Below, piece after piece: positions 32,647 to 40,987 of a DNA stretch of 64,000 nt (positions within the stretch are counted from its first letter, which is position 1; each line of letters begins with the position of its first letter). The DNA is from 21-14-0-10-47-8 sp966211455 (GTDB taxonomy: Bacteria > Bdellovibrionota > Bdellovibrionia > Bdellovibrionales > Bdellovibrionaceae), in NCBI GenBank assembly GCA_966211455.1, contig CBIHNI010000017.1:1-64000 (forward strand). Direction: 5' to 3'. Below the pieces are notes generated by a model, which worked only from the letters and a program-made list of their open reading frames with translations, had not been told where the DNA came from and ran no database searches. The position numbers were made by a program, and so were the translations under genes.

Positions 32647-33735
32647 ATGGAAAAAACAAAGCTGATCGGCGCAGCTCTGAAAAAGCTGCCGGCCCCCTTC
32701 GTTGAGCGGGGTCTTTACGGATTCGAAATCGCCCGAAGTCTGACCTTTCTTTCGCAGAACTTGATGCTATTGGCGCTCAATGAAAAGAACCGTGCGCGCC
32801 AGCCGGAATTCACCGGCAATCTGAAAAAGCTTCTAAAAGATCTCTCGCAGCTCTTAAAGCAAGACGCCCGCAATATCGCCCAGGGCATTTACCCAGCCGA
32901 AGTTCTTTGGACCGAATCGGCCGGTCATTTTATCAAACGCACGCCGCAGATTTGGCTGGATTCTTTGGCCATCCAAAAACGCCGTCTTTCCAGCCGCGCT
33001 CACGATTTCGACAAAGAAGCGCGCGAGTACATGCGAGACGTTCCGGATTATTTCCAGCGCAATTACCATTTTCAAACCGGCGGCTATCTGACCAAACGCA
33101 GCGCCGAGCTTTACGAGCATCAGGTGGAGATCCTGTTCTCCGGCGCGGCGGATGCGATGAGACGCCTGATTCTGCCGATGATGCGTGCGCATTTCCCATA
33201 CACCGAAGGCGAGGGATTGCATTTTCTGGAAGTGGCGGCCGGAACGGGAAGGCTGACAAGATTTGTGAAGCTGATGTTCCCGAAAGCCAAAATCACCGTG
33301 ATGGATGTTTCTCATCCGTACTTGAAACAAGCGCAGCAAAACCTGGCCGGCTTTAAGCGCTTGGATTTTGTGCAAGGGGACGCGGCCGATCTGCCATTTA
33401 AAGATGCGCAGTTCGATGCCGTCTTTTCATGCTTCTTATTTCACGAACTGCCAATGCCTGAACGAAAGCGTGTCTTGGCTGAGGGTTATCGCGTTTTAAA
33501 AAACGAAGGCTTCTATGGCTTTGTGGATTCGGTGCAAGCCGAAGACAAGAAAGATTTCGAGTTCGCGTTGAAGCAATTTCCGGTGGATTTCCACGAGCCA
33601 TTCTATAAGAACTACACGCAAAATCCGATGGAGGGCTTGCTGCAAGCGGCGGGCTTTCAGGAGCTGAAAACCGAGATCGGGTTTTTCTCGAAAGCCGTCG
33701 GGGCTTGCAAGCGTCTGTCGCCGGGCTCTTCTTGA
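32647..33735 (+). CDS. Class I SAM-dependent methyltransferase
   Basis: A 362-residue protein. The first 180 residues are helical and of unknown fold. The C-terminal half is a class I methyltransferase: FLEVAAGTGRLTRFVK (motif I), ITVMDVSHPYLKQAQ (motif II), VQGDAADLPFKDAQFDAVFS (motifs post-I and II) and VLAEGYRVLKNEGFYGF (motif III). The layout resembles UbiE/biotin-synthesis-type methyltransferases with an added N-terminal domain. Its substrate is not visible. The gene starts 55 bases after the small membrane protein. Confidence 0.88.
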   Translation: MEKTKLIGAALKKLPAPFVERGLYGFEIARSLTFLSQNLMLLALNEKNRARQPEFTGNLKKLLKDLSQLLKQDARNIAQGIYPAEVLWTESAGHFIKRTPQIWLDSLAIQKRRLSSRAHDFDKEAREYMRDVPDYFQRNYHFQTGGYLTKRSAELYEHQVEILFSGAADAMRRLILPMMRAHFPYTEGEGLHFLEVAAGTGRLTRFVKLMFPKAKITVMDVSHPYLKQAQQNLAGFKRLDFVQGDAADLPFKDAQFDAVFSCFLFHELPMPERKRVLAEGYRVLKNEGFYGFVDSVQAEDKKDFEFALKQFPVDFHEPFYKNYTQNPMEGLLQAAGFQELKTEIGFFSKAVGACKRLSPGSS

Positions 33736-34047
33736 GCTTTGGGGACGGACTCTCTCAAGCACAGCGGTGCCGAAGGTAAATGACAGTACATCCATCCATG
33801 GAAGGCTTACTTCCGGCCGGGGGCGCCTGGCCATCGTGGCCGGAAGTCCATAGATACAAAAAAAGATTAATTCTAGCTCTTCTTATTATTTCGACCTGCC
33901 GGCCACGACGGCCGGCAGGCAGCCCTCACATGGACGGACGGCCCACGCTGTATCCAAAGCAGCTGTGGCGAGTAGTAAAAAAATGAGAACTTGTCCCCCC
34001 AGCCCTCAACATCGCGGAAATGCGGACGCAAGGCCGCCATCCTCCCG
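33736..34047. other. 312-base intergenic region with an inverted pair of palindromes
   Basis: No gene. It contains ACTTCCGGCC/GGCCGGAAGT (33809-33847) and CTGCCGGCC-ACGAC-GGCCGGCAG (33896-33918), two related GGCC palindromes in opposite orientation with an AT-rich spacer. The rest shows no signal I can read. Confidence 0.6.
33809..33918. repeat. Inverted pair of GGCC palindromes (REPIN-like)
   Basis: Copy 1 has arms ACTTCCGGCC and GGCCGGAAGT with an inner GGCC-ATCGT-GGCC. Copy 2, read on the other strand, has CTGCCGGCC-GTCGT-GGCCGGCAG. They share GGCC(A/G)TCGTGGCCGG(A/C)AG, 16 of 18 bases. About 48 AT-rich bases separate them. Two palindromic repeats in opposite orientation are the layout of REPIN elements in other bacteria; the identity here is inference. 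Confidence 0.65.
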
Positions 34048-34437
34048 TTATCGAGAAGCGGTTACCTTCACCGCCAGAGAATAGGCGGGGCGGTCGGCCG
34101 AGGCGGGGACTTGGATTTCGGCTTCTTTGCCGAGTTCGACCAGAAAGCTGGGTTCGCCTAAGATCAGGGTCTTTTTATTGTCGATTTTTTGCACCAGGCA
34201 GTTGAGTTTGACGACCTTCTTTTTTTGCGGATGAACGGCAACGTCCATCGAAAAGCCCGAGCGGTTGGGGCCGTTCAATGCCGAGATGGTCGAAATCTTA
34301 TTCGGAGTCGCCATGACCACAAAAGATTCGATTTTTTGATTGATCGTCAGCTTCGAATCCACTCGGTAAGCTCGAGGTGCGGCAAAGGCGAAGGTGGCGG
34401 TTGCAAGTATCAGAAGCAAAACTGTGGTTTTGTGCAT
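34048..34437 (-). CDS. Small exported protein, unknown function
   Basis: A 129-residue protein with a signal peptide (MHKTTVLLLILATATFAFAA). The mature part is strand-rich and Lys-rich (KLTINQKIESFVVMATPNKI and a KKKVVKLNCLVQKIDNKK segment) and has a single Cys. No family recognised. The ATG at 34437 is preferred to a TTG two codons earlier. It is convergent with the upstream methyltransferase region and divergent from the deoxyhypusine-synthase-like gene. Confidence 0.75.
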   Translation of the reverse strand: MHKTTVLLLILATATFAFAAPRAYRVDSKLTINQKIESFVVMATPNKISTISALNGPNRSGFSMDVAVHPQKKKVVKLNCLVQKIDNKKTLILGEPSFLVELGKEAEIQVPASADRPAYSLAVKVTASR

Positions 34438-34629
34438 ACTCAATCCATTTCAAATGTATGAACTGTTTTTAGCCTCGCCTATGAGAGCCGCCACCAGCAA
34501 CAAAAATCTTGCAAAACCTGACCTCGGTGATTACCTTCAAGTCCTTCCAAAATGCCATAGACGAGGCCTTCGTCTGCTTTCAGCCCGCGCCAGTCGAAAA
34601 GACCGCGGACAACTCATAAGGAAATCGAA

Positions 34630-35613
34630 ATGAACAACACCAACGGAGTCATTTCAAAGTTTATCGATCACCACTATCGTCACTTCAACGCAGCTGCGAT
34701 GAAAGACGCGGCCTTGGGTTATAAAACCCACCTGGATAAGGGCGGAAAAATGCTGGTGACTTTGGCAGGGGCGATGAGTTCGGCCGAACTGGGCCTGTCT
34801 TTGGCGGAGATGATCCGTCAGGATAAAGTTCATGCGATCTCTTGCACGGGCGCGAACCTTGAGGAAGACGTTTACAACTTGGTGGCTCACTCTCACTATG
34901 TGCGCATTCCAAATTACCGGGACCTGACGCCAGAAGACGAACAAAAGCTTTTGGATCGTCACTTGAACCGTGTGACGGACACTTGCATCCCTGAAGAAGA
35001 AGCCATCCGCCGTATCGAAGATGCGATCTTGGATGTTTGGACCGAAGCCGAAGCCAAAGGTGAATCTTACCTTCCGCATGAATACTTCTATAAAATCCTG
35101 CTGAACGGTTCTTTGAAAAAGTACTACGAAATCGATCCGAAGAATTCTTGGCTCTTGGCTGCGGCTGAAAAGAATTTGCCAATGGTTGTTCCGGGTTGGG
35201 AAGACTCGACGACCGGTAACATCTTTGCCGGTCACTTGATCAAAGGGGATCTGAAAAAGCCAACAACTGTGAAATCCGGTATCCAGTACATGACTTCATG
35301 GGCTGAATGGTACATGTCCGCTTCGAAAAAGGCCGATATCGGCTTCTTCCAAATCGGTGGCGGTATTGCTGGTGACTTCCCAATTTGCGTCGTTCCAATG
35401 CTTCACCAAGACTTGGGCTACAACGAAGTGAAATGCTGGAAGTACTTCTGCCAGATTTCAGATTCAACGACTTCATACGGTTCTTACTCGGGTGCTGTTC
35501 CGAACGAGAAAATCACTTGGGGTAAGCTTGAAATCGACACTCCGAAATTCATCGTTGAATCGGACGCGACCATCGTGGCTCCCTTGATGTTTGCTTACAT
35601 CTTGGGTTGGTAA
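34630..35613 (+). CDS. Deoxyhypusine-synthase family protein without the catalytic Lys
   Basis: A 327-residue protein of the deoxyhypusine synthase fold. NAD-site motifs are visible: LAGAMSSAELG near residue 46, SCTGANLEEDVYNLVAHSHY at 71, PGWEDSTTGN at 188 and YGSYSGAVPNEKITWGKL at 283, then the acidic VESDATIVAPL. The enzyme from eukaryotes forms an imine on a Lys in GGGxxKHH; here the same place reads GGGIAGDFP (residues 243-251), so that Lys is absent. It may therefore act on another amine or be a polyamine-binding relative. AAGGA lies before the ATG. An OsmC gene follows after three bases. Confidence 0.87.
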   Translation: MNNTNGVISKFIDHHYRHFNAAAMKDAALGYKTHLDKGGKMLVTLAGAMSSAELGLSLAEMIRQDKVHAISCTGANLEEDVYNLVAHSHYVRIPNYRDLTPEDEQKLLDRHLNRVTDTCIPEEEAIRRIEDAILDVWTEAEAKGESYLPHEYFYKILLNGSLKKYYEIDPKNSWLLAAAEKNLPMVVPGWEDSTTGNIFAGHLIKGDLKKPTTVKSGIQYMTSWAEWYMSASKKADIGFFQIGGGIAGDFPICVVPMLHQDLGYNEVKCWKYFCQISDSTTSYGSYSGAVPNEKITWGKLEIDTPKFIVESDATIVAPLMFAYILGW

Positions 35614-35616
35614 TTT

Positions 35617-36024
35617 ATGGTTGAGATGACAGGCGTTTATCAGGGCGAAAAACGCTGCGAAACGACCCACGGTCCTTCGCAGTCGAAACTTTCAACCGAT
35701 GCTCCGAAAGACAACGCGGGAAAAGGCGAAGCCTTTTCCCCGACGGATCTGGTTGGGGCCGCACTTGCGACCTGCATTCTCACCACCATGGCCATCAATG
35801 CCGAAAAAGACGGGGTGGATCTGAAAGGATCCACCTTCCGTGTGACCAAGGAAATGTCTGCCAATCCCCGCAAAATTCAGCGTCTGGCGGTTGACCTGAA
35901 ACTTCCTGCTCGCATTGAAACTGAATACCGCAAGAAGATGGAGCACATCGCTCTGACTTGCCCCGTGCATCGCAGTCTGCATCCGGACGTGGAGCTGCCG
36001 ATTTCCTTCGAGTGGACACTGTAA
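35617..36024 (+). CDS. OsmC-family protein
   Basis: A 135-residue thiol-based peroxidase of the OsmC/Ohr family. The two conserved cysteines lie in ALATCILTTMA (near residue 53) and ALTCPVHRSL (near 117), and SPTDLVGAALATC is the family signature. It should reduce organic or fatty-acid hydroperoxides in the cytoplasm with a dithiol partner. It is cotranscribed with the deoxyhypusine-synthase-like gene (three-base gap), which may link it to polyamine or stress metabolism. Confidence 0.92.
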   Translation: MVEMTGVYQGEKRCETTHGPSQSKLSTDAPKDNAGKGEAFSPTDLVGAALATCILTTMAINAEKDGVDLKGSTFRVTKEMSANPRKIQRLAVDLKLPARIETEYRKKMEHIALTCPVHRSLHPDVELPISFEWTL

Positions 36025-36195
36025 ACTCTTTCGCTTTGCCTTCTTCTTTTGATTCGAGAATTTGAAGATCAAGCCCTTCAGTTTGAAACTCTTGTGTTCT
36101 TACAAGAATCTCAAATTGAGCCGCGGGCATTTGAATCCCACATGATAATCTAAATTCAATCTAAAAAGTTTCAGACATCTGTGTGGGGGAATTGC

Positions 36196-37722
36196 ATGCT
36201 TAAAAGCCATCGTTGGAGCGGCCGTCAAATCAAGGCCGTGCTAGGGGTCACTGTCCTTTTTGCGGGTCTTCAGACTTTGTTCTTAAACGCCACTCCCTCC
36301 GAGCCCGGCGGTCGGCAAATCTCCTCTCAAAAACGCAAATTCGCCAAAGCTCAAATCTTGGTGCAACCCAAAGCCAATGTTTCGGATGATCAGTTGGATC
36401 AAGCGGTGGCCGTCCACGGTGGCCGCAGCAAACAAGAAATCAAAGCCATTCGTGTTCACATCATCGAAGTTCCCGAAGGCGCGGAAGAAAAAGTGGTTGA
36501 AGCTTTGAAGCACAATCCCCAAATCCAATTCGCCGAAGTGGATGGCGCTGTTCATAACAGTATGACTTTGTCGGATCCTTATATCGGATCGCAGTGGCAT
36601 CTGAATAATATCAATGCCCAAAGCGCTTGGGATTTGAATCGCGGTGACGGCATTGTGATCGCGATCTTGGATTCAGGTGTGAACGGAAACCACCCGGATC
36701 TGACGGGGAAGATGGTACCGGGCTACAATTTTTTTGATAACAACACCGATACATCGGACGTGCAGGGGCACGGAACATGGGTCGCGGGGACAGCCGCTGC
36801 AAGTGGAAACAATATGACCGGTATTGCCGGCGTGGCGTGGAACGCGCGCATCATGCCCGTGCGGGTGAGCGACGCAACCGGATGGACTTACTGGAGCACG
36901 ATGGCGACCGCTTTGACCTGGGCGGCGGATCGCGGAGCCAAAGTCGTCAACATGAGCTACGCCGTGCAAGAGTCATCGTCCGTACAAAGTGCCGCACAGT
37001 ACTTGCGAAGCCTGGGCGGAGTTGCGGTGAATTCAGCAGGTAACACGGGTGCTTTGGACGCCAGTCCCGCAAGCGACAGCCTGATCACGGTTTCCGCAAC
37101 GGATGCCTCGAACGTGATGGCCAGCTGGTCAAGCTTTGGTCCCGCGGTGGATATTTCAGCGCCCGGCACCAGCATTTACACCACCAATCGTGAAGGCGGT
37201 TACGGATACGTGCAAGGGACTTCGTTTTCAAGTCCGATCGTGGCGGGCGTGGTTGCTTTGATGATGAGTGCGAATCCAAATTTAAGTCCGAATGAAATCA
37301 CGAATCTGCTTTTGTCGACGGCGCGGGATGCAGGGCCTGGGGGATGGGATCAAAATTACGGTCGCGGGATTGTGAACGCGGCCGCCGCCGTGCAAGCGGC
37401 GATCAATGCGGCACCGGCCTCACCAACGCCTCCGCCACCAATTGTGGATACGACAGCGCCGGTGGTGAAGATTTTATCTCCAGCGGCGGGATCTCTTCTG
37501 AACAAGGCCAGTATCGCTGTTTCCGCTTCGGCAACGGACGATGTGAAAGTCGTGTGGATGGCCGTTTCAATCGATGGCTCGCAGAAAGCGACCTCCAGCA
37601 CAGGATCGATTTCCTATAGCATCAACACAAAGAAAGTGTCTACAGGCCCGCACATCATTCGTGTCGACGCCAAAGATGCGGCCGGAAACCTCAGCAGCCA
37701 AAGCATTCAGGTCAGCAAGTAA
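36196..37722 (+). CDS. Exported subtilisin-like serine protease (peptidase S8), short form
   Basis: A 508-residue secreted protease. A signal peptide of about 32 residues is followed by an inhibitor-I9-like pro-region (to about residue 120), then the S8 domain with all three catalytic residues: Asp159 in IAILDSGVNG, His192 in VQGHGTWVAG and Ser343 in GTSFSSPIVAG, plus the oxyanion Asn283 in SAGNTG. A Pro-rich linker near 415 leads to a C-terminal Ig-like domain with APVVKILSPAAGSLL. The ATG at 36196 follows GGGGGA; the GTG at 36181 would extend the signal. It is probably a prey- or medium-degrading protease. Confidence 0.93.
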   Translation: MLKSHRWSGRQIKAVLGVTVLFAGLQTLFLNATPSEPGGRQISSQKRKFAKAQILVQPKANVSDDQLDQAVAVHGGRSKQEIKAIRVHIIEVPEGAEEKVVEALKHNPQIQFAEVDGAVHNSMTLSDPYIGSQWHLNNINAQSAWDLNRGDGIVIAILDSGVNGNHPDLTGKMVPGYNFFDNNTDTSDVQGHGTWVAGTAAASGNNMTGIAGVAWNARIMPVRVSDATGWTYWSTMATALTWAADRGAKVVNMSYAVQESSSVQSAAQYLRSLGGVAVNSAGNTGALDASPASDSLITVSATDASNVMASWSSFGPAVDISAPGTSIYTTNREGGYGYVQGTSFSSPIVAGVVALMMSANPNLSPNEITNLLLSTARDAGPGGWDQNYGRGIVNAAAAVQAAINAAPASPTPPPPIVDTTAPVVKILSPAAGSLLNKASIAVSASATDDVKVVWMAVSIDGSQKATSSTGSISYSINTKKVSTGPHIIRVDAKDAAGNLSSQSIQVSK

Positions 37723-37748
37723 TCGCGATAAATCCTGGCGGTGATTCG

Positions 37749-37765
37749 ACCGCCAGAGCGGCGGT
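37749..37765. repeat. Dispersed palindrome, copy 7 (variant loop)
   Basis: ACCGCC-AGAGC-GGCGGT, 6-bp arms and a 5-base loop, 26 bases after the subtilase stop and 13 bases before the convergent ABC permease stop. It is the most changed member of the family in this window. Confidence 0.75.
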
Positions 37766-37778
37766 GATGGCTTTATGG

Positions 37779-38573
37779 CTATGAGCTAGCCGAGCTATAA
37801 AACTTCAAGCAGAAATTCCAAAACCGGTGGCTCAGGTACAAAAGCGCCACCGACCAGACAACGACCCAAGCAAACAATCCGAAATCAGGCGGCTCTAAAA
37901 GCGCGCGCGAAGGCACGCTGGCCACCACCGCGACCGGGATGATGGTCAAGACCATGTACTTGAGCCACGGGCGGTAAATAGAATCCGGGCGCATACCCAG
38001 GCGGTAGACCTGAAACCACAGGTACTGAATGTTATCGGCGCGGGTGAAAATCAAAGCGATCGCGCAGAATGAAAAACGAATCGCGTACAAACTGATCAGT
38101 CCTGCCGGACATAAAATCAAAAGCCACAACAGGCGAATCCAATCAAAATCCGGCAGCCCCATCAACGAATAAATCAACCACGCGATCCCCAAAATCAGAT
38201 TGCCAAAGATCGCCGTATTCGCACGCTGAAGGCTGATCATAAACTGCGAATTCACCGGCTTGGTTAAAAGCAAATCCAGCTCGCCTTTGCGGACTTTTTC
38301 GGACATGCGATCCAGATTTTCGCTGAAGAAAATCATATAAAAGGCGTCGACAAAGAAAAGCATTCCTAAAAAGACGCGTGTTTGTTGCAGGTTCCAGCTG
38401 CCGATTTGATCGGTCACGCGGAAAAGCGCCTCGAAAGTGATGATCTGAGCCGCATACCAGATGATATCGGTGATAATTCGGGTCGCAAAATTGGCGCGAT
38501 ACTCAAGATCGGCGACAATGCTGGCGCGAAAAAAAGCGATCAAAAGGTGATAGTACTTCACCAAAGTCTTCAT
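37779..38573 (-). CDS. ABC-2 type exporter permease, second subunit
   Basis: A 264-residue integral membrane protein with six hydrophobic segments. It shares the N-terminal motif FFR..(I/V)..(D/N)LEYR.NF with the permease just upstream and has KGELDLLLTKPVNSQFMISL, a typical cytoplasmic loop of this ABC-2 group. The ATG at 38573 overlaps the stop of the upstream permease as ATGA. With the ATPase and the first permease it should form a complete export system; the cargo is unknown. Confidence 0.88.
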   Translation of the reverse strand: MKTLVKYYHLLIAFFRASIVADLEYRANFATRIITDIIWYAAQIITFEALFRVTDQIGSWNLQQTRVFLGMLFFVDAFYMIFFSENLDRMSEKVRKGELDLLLTKPVNSQFMISLQRANTAIFGNLILGIAWLIYSLMGLPDFDWIRLLWLLILCPAGLISLYAIRFSFCAIALIFTRADNIQYLWFQVYRLGMRPDSIYRPWLKYMVLTIIPVAVVASVPSRALLEPPDFGLFAWVVVWSVALLYLSHRFWNFCLKFYSSASS

Positions 38574-39403
38574 GCGCCGGTGCCTGCGTACTTTCGAAGA
38601 CCCCAGCTCCAGATGCTGTAAGCAACCAGGCCAAAGAAAATAATTCCGTAAGTGGTGGTCAAAAACCCATGCCAAACCACGTCTGCTTCAAAGCGCCCGG
38701 TCAGATAGCCGACCGGAACATAAACCGCATTGGCAAAAGGGACATTGAGCATCCAAGTGCGATAAGGCTCGGGCAAGATATCCAGCGGGAAAAGCTCACC
38801 CGAAAAAACCCAAAGTGCTAAGTTCTTCGCAATTGTCAGCGAGTACACGCGGTTCAAATGAAAGGCGACCGAAGCCACCAAAAAGCTGATCACTTGCACC
38901 AGCACCAGGTAATAAAAAATCAAAAGCAAAGCCAGCGGTAAGCGAGAAAAATCCGTCGGAAGCTTCAACCACGTGGTCAAAATCAAAGGCACCAAAAAGC
39001 TAAAAAAGATGACGATCGCTTTGTAGCCGATCAGCTGGCTCAAGTAATACTCGAAGAAACTCATCGGTCGCACCAAAATCCCATTGATGCTTCCGGAGTC
39101 GACCTCTTCGATCATGCGGTATTCGTACATCCAGTTGGTGGTGATGCGGGTCACGAAAGCACCCCAAAGTGCGTAGGACAGATAGTACTCTTTCGTAAAG
39201 CCTGCGATGCTTGAATCCTTGGCGGTTGCAAAGATCGCGATCCACAATGTGAGTTCGATCAGTCCTGTTACCAAAGGCTGTAAGATCGCATCCGTTAGGA
39301 AATTGAAGCGATATTCAAGATTCGTAAGAACGGCCAGGCGAAAGAATGCGAGATTCCTTCTCCAAAAACCGGTGAATGATGTCTTCAAAATCGGCCTCTT
39401 CAA
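38570..39403 (-). CDS. ABC-2 type exporter permease, first subunit
   Basis: A 277-residue membrane protein with six predicted helices, homologous to the following permease. GSINGILVRPMSFFEYYLSQ is the conserved loop. No ATG lies near the N-terminus: the likely start is a TTG, either 39403 (AGGA eight bases upstream) or 39388, where the sequence lines up better with the start of the second permease. Both starts are inside the ATPase gene, which ends at 39315, so the overlap is 74 to 89 bases. Confidence 0.85.
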   Translation of the reverse strand: MKRPILKTSFTGFWRRNLAFFRLAVLTNLEYRFNFLTDAILQPLVTGLIELTLWIAIFATAKDSSIAGFTKEYYLSYALWGAFVTRITTNWMYEYRMIEEVDSGSINGILVRPMSFFEYYLSQLIGYKAIVIFFSFLVPLILTTWLKLPTDFSRLPLALLLIFYYLVLVQVISFLVASVAFHLNRVYSLTIAKNLALWVFSGELFPLDILPEPYRTWMLNVPFANAVYVPVGYLTGRFEADVVWHGFLTTTYGIIFFGLVAYSIWSWGLRKYAGTGA

Positions 39404-40328
39404 TTTTTAAATCCTGCACGCCCGGAATGTTTGTCACCTTCGACAAGACCGGAGCCAAATTTTTCGGAGTGAGTTCGAACGAGAAAATCTGCTCGCCCGT
39501 TTTCAGATCCAAATTCTCCATCAGCTTTACACCTTGTTGCAAAGGCTCGCTGACCGAGAAGCTGACTTTTTGCATGAGCTCGGTCTTGTTGACGAATCCT
39601 TGCACGGTGCCGTCATAAACAATGCTGCCCTTGGAAATCAAAAGCAAACGATCGGCAAGCTTTGCGATATCGTCCATGTAATGGCTGGTCAGAATTACAG
39701 TCGGACCTTTTTCGCGCACGTAATCGGCTAAAAATTTGCGGATGCTTGTTTGCGCCACGATATCAAGCCCGATGGTCGGCTCGTCTAAAAACAAAACATC
39801 CGGACTGTGCAAAAGCGATCCGATAATTTCCATTTTCATGCGCTCGCCCAAGGACAATCGGCGAAGCTGGGTGTTCAGCACATGCGTGCATTCCAAAAGT
39901 TCGGCAAGTTCGGCTACTCGTTTTCGCGCCGCCGTTTTGTCCAGATCGTAAATTTCAGCGAGCAGCGCGTAGCTGTCGGCTGGTGAGATATCCCACCAAA
40001 GCTGATTTTTTTGTCCCAGCAGGATGCTCATGCGACGAAGAAATTTGGGATCGCGCTTCCAAGGTTCGTGCCCCAAAACCGAAGCCGTTCCCGAAGTTGG
40101 GTGGATCAGGCCTGAAAGCATTTTTAAAAGTGTGGTTTTGCCTGCGCCATTGGCGCCAACCAGACCGATGATCTGGCCCGATTCGATTTTCAAATTGGTC
40201 GGGGCCAGGGCTACTTTTTCTTTGTACTTGCGATCCCAAAAGCCGCGGATGGATTGCCACAGGCCTTCGGGTTTTTCATAGGATTTAAATACGCGCGACA
40301 GATCTCGCGTCTCGATGACGATACCCAC
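39315..40328 (-). CDS. ABC exporter ATP-binding protein
   Basis: A 337-residue ATPase of the ABC-2/DrrA-like group. The Walker A is GANGAGKTTLLKML near residue 54, the ABC signature is RLSLGERMKMEI, and the Walker B is DVLFLDEPTIGLD. A C-terminal extension of about 90 residues follows, as in other members. I chose GTG at 40328 as start: AGGA lies 8 bases before it and it falls after the Nfu gene, whose stop is at 40346. The frame is open further upstream but that part is a shadow of nfuA. Confidence 0.92.
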   Translation of the reverse strand: MGIVIETRDLSRVFKSYEKPEGLWQSIRGFWDRKYKEKVALAPTNLKIESGQIIGLVGANGAGKTTLLKMLSGLIHPTSGTASVLGHEPWKRDPKFLRRMSILLGQKNQLWWDISPADSYALLAEIYDLDKTAARKRVAELAELLECTHVLNTQLRRLSLGERMKMEIIGSLLHSPDVLFLDEPTIGLDIVAQTSIRKFLADYVREKGPTVILTSHYMDDIAKLADRLLLISKGSIVYDGTVQGFVNKTELMQKVSFSVSEPLQQGVKLMENLDLKTGEQIFSFELTPKNLAPVLSKVTNIPGVQDLKIEEADFEDIIHRFLEKESRILSPGRSYES

Positions 40329-40345
40329 TGATGAAATCCTTTTCG

Positions 40346-40906
40346 TTAAACGGAGACGACCTCTTTGATCTCGGGCAAGAGCTCTTTGAAGCGGACTTCG
40401 ATGCCGCCTTTCAAGGTGTCGGTCGCGCTCGAGCAACCGGAACATGAGCCCTTCATATGGATCGATAAAATGCCGTCTTTGTAATCCGCAAAGGCCACGT
40501 CACCGTCGTGCATGGCCACGATCGGGCGGATTTCTTGGTTCAAGATCTGTTTAATTTGTTTAACGATCGGCGAATCATTTTCGCTCTCGAAGTCATGGCC
40601 CGGCTTAAAGACGTTGGCAACAAGCACGGGTTCACCGCGTTCCAAGTGTTCGCGGATGAGGCCTGCCAGTGGCTCGGCCAGAACGTCCCAATCCACCCAG
40701 TCTTGCTTGGTGACGCTGACAAAATCAGCACCAATCAAGACGCTATTCGTCCAAGGAAAGCCAAAAAGTTTGGCGGCCAGGGGGGACGTATGGGTGTCAC
40801 CGCTGGATGCGTATTCCACAGGCTCTGTGGTGAGAATTCGGTTCACCACAAATTTCAGCGTGGCGGGGCTTTCGGTTGCTTCGATTTTGATCTGAATGTC
40901 AGCCAT
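40346..40906 (-). CDS. Nfu-type iron-sulfur carrier
   Basis: A 186-residue Fe-S scaffold or carrier that delivers clusters to target proteins. The N-terminal half is the Nfu_N domain (ATLKFVVNRIL near residue 15). The C-terminal half is the NifU-like domain with the cluster-binding CxxC in KGSCSGCSSAT near residue 155. It starts divergently from the aldolase gene and is followed after 17 bases by the ABC ATPase. Such a link to an exporter operon is not usual and may only reflect shared transcription. Confidence 0.9.
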   Translation of the reverse strand: MADIQIKIEATESPATLKFVVNRILTTEPVEYASSGDTHTSPLAAKLFGFPWTNSVLIGADFVSVTKQDWVDWDVLAEPLAGLIREHLERGEPVLVANVFKPGHDFESENDSPIVKQIKQILNQEIRPIVAMHDGDVAFADYKDGILSIHMKGSCSGCSSATDTLKGGIEVRFKELLPEIKEVVSV

Positions 40907-40987
40907 AGACTACCGTATAACACCTTGCCAGCCTGGCGAAAAGACAATAGTGTTTTGGGCTTTCAAGGTAACAAGAGGAGTGCGTTG

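Noticed and set aside
40508..40987. N-terminal extension of the aldolase frame
   Set aside because: This stretch is antisense to the Nfu gene; AGGAG and the family's usual start support 40988.
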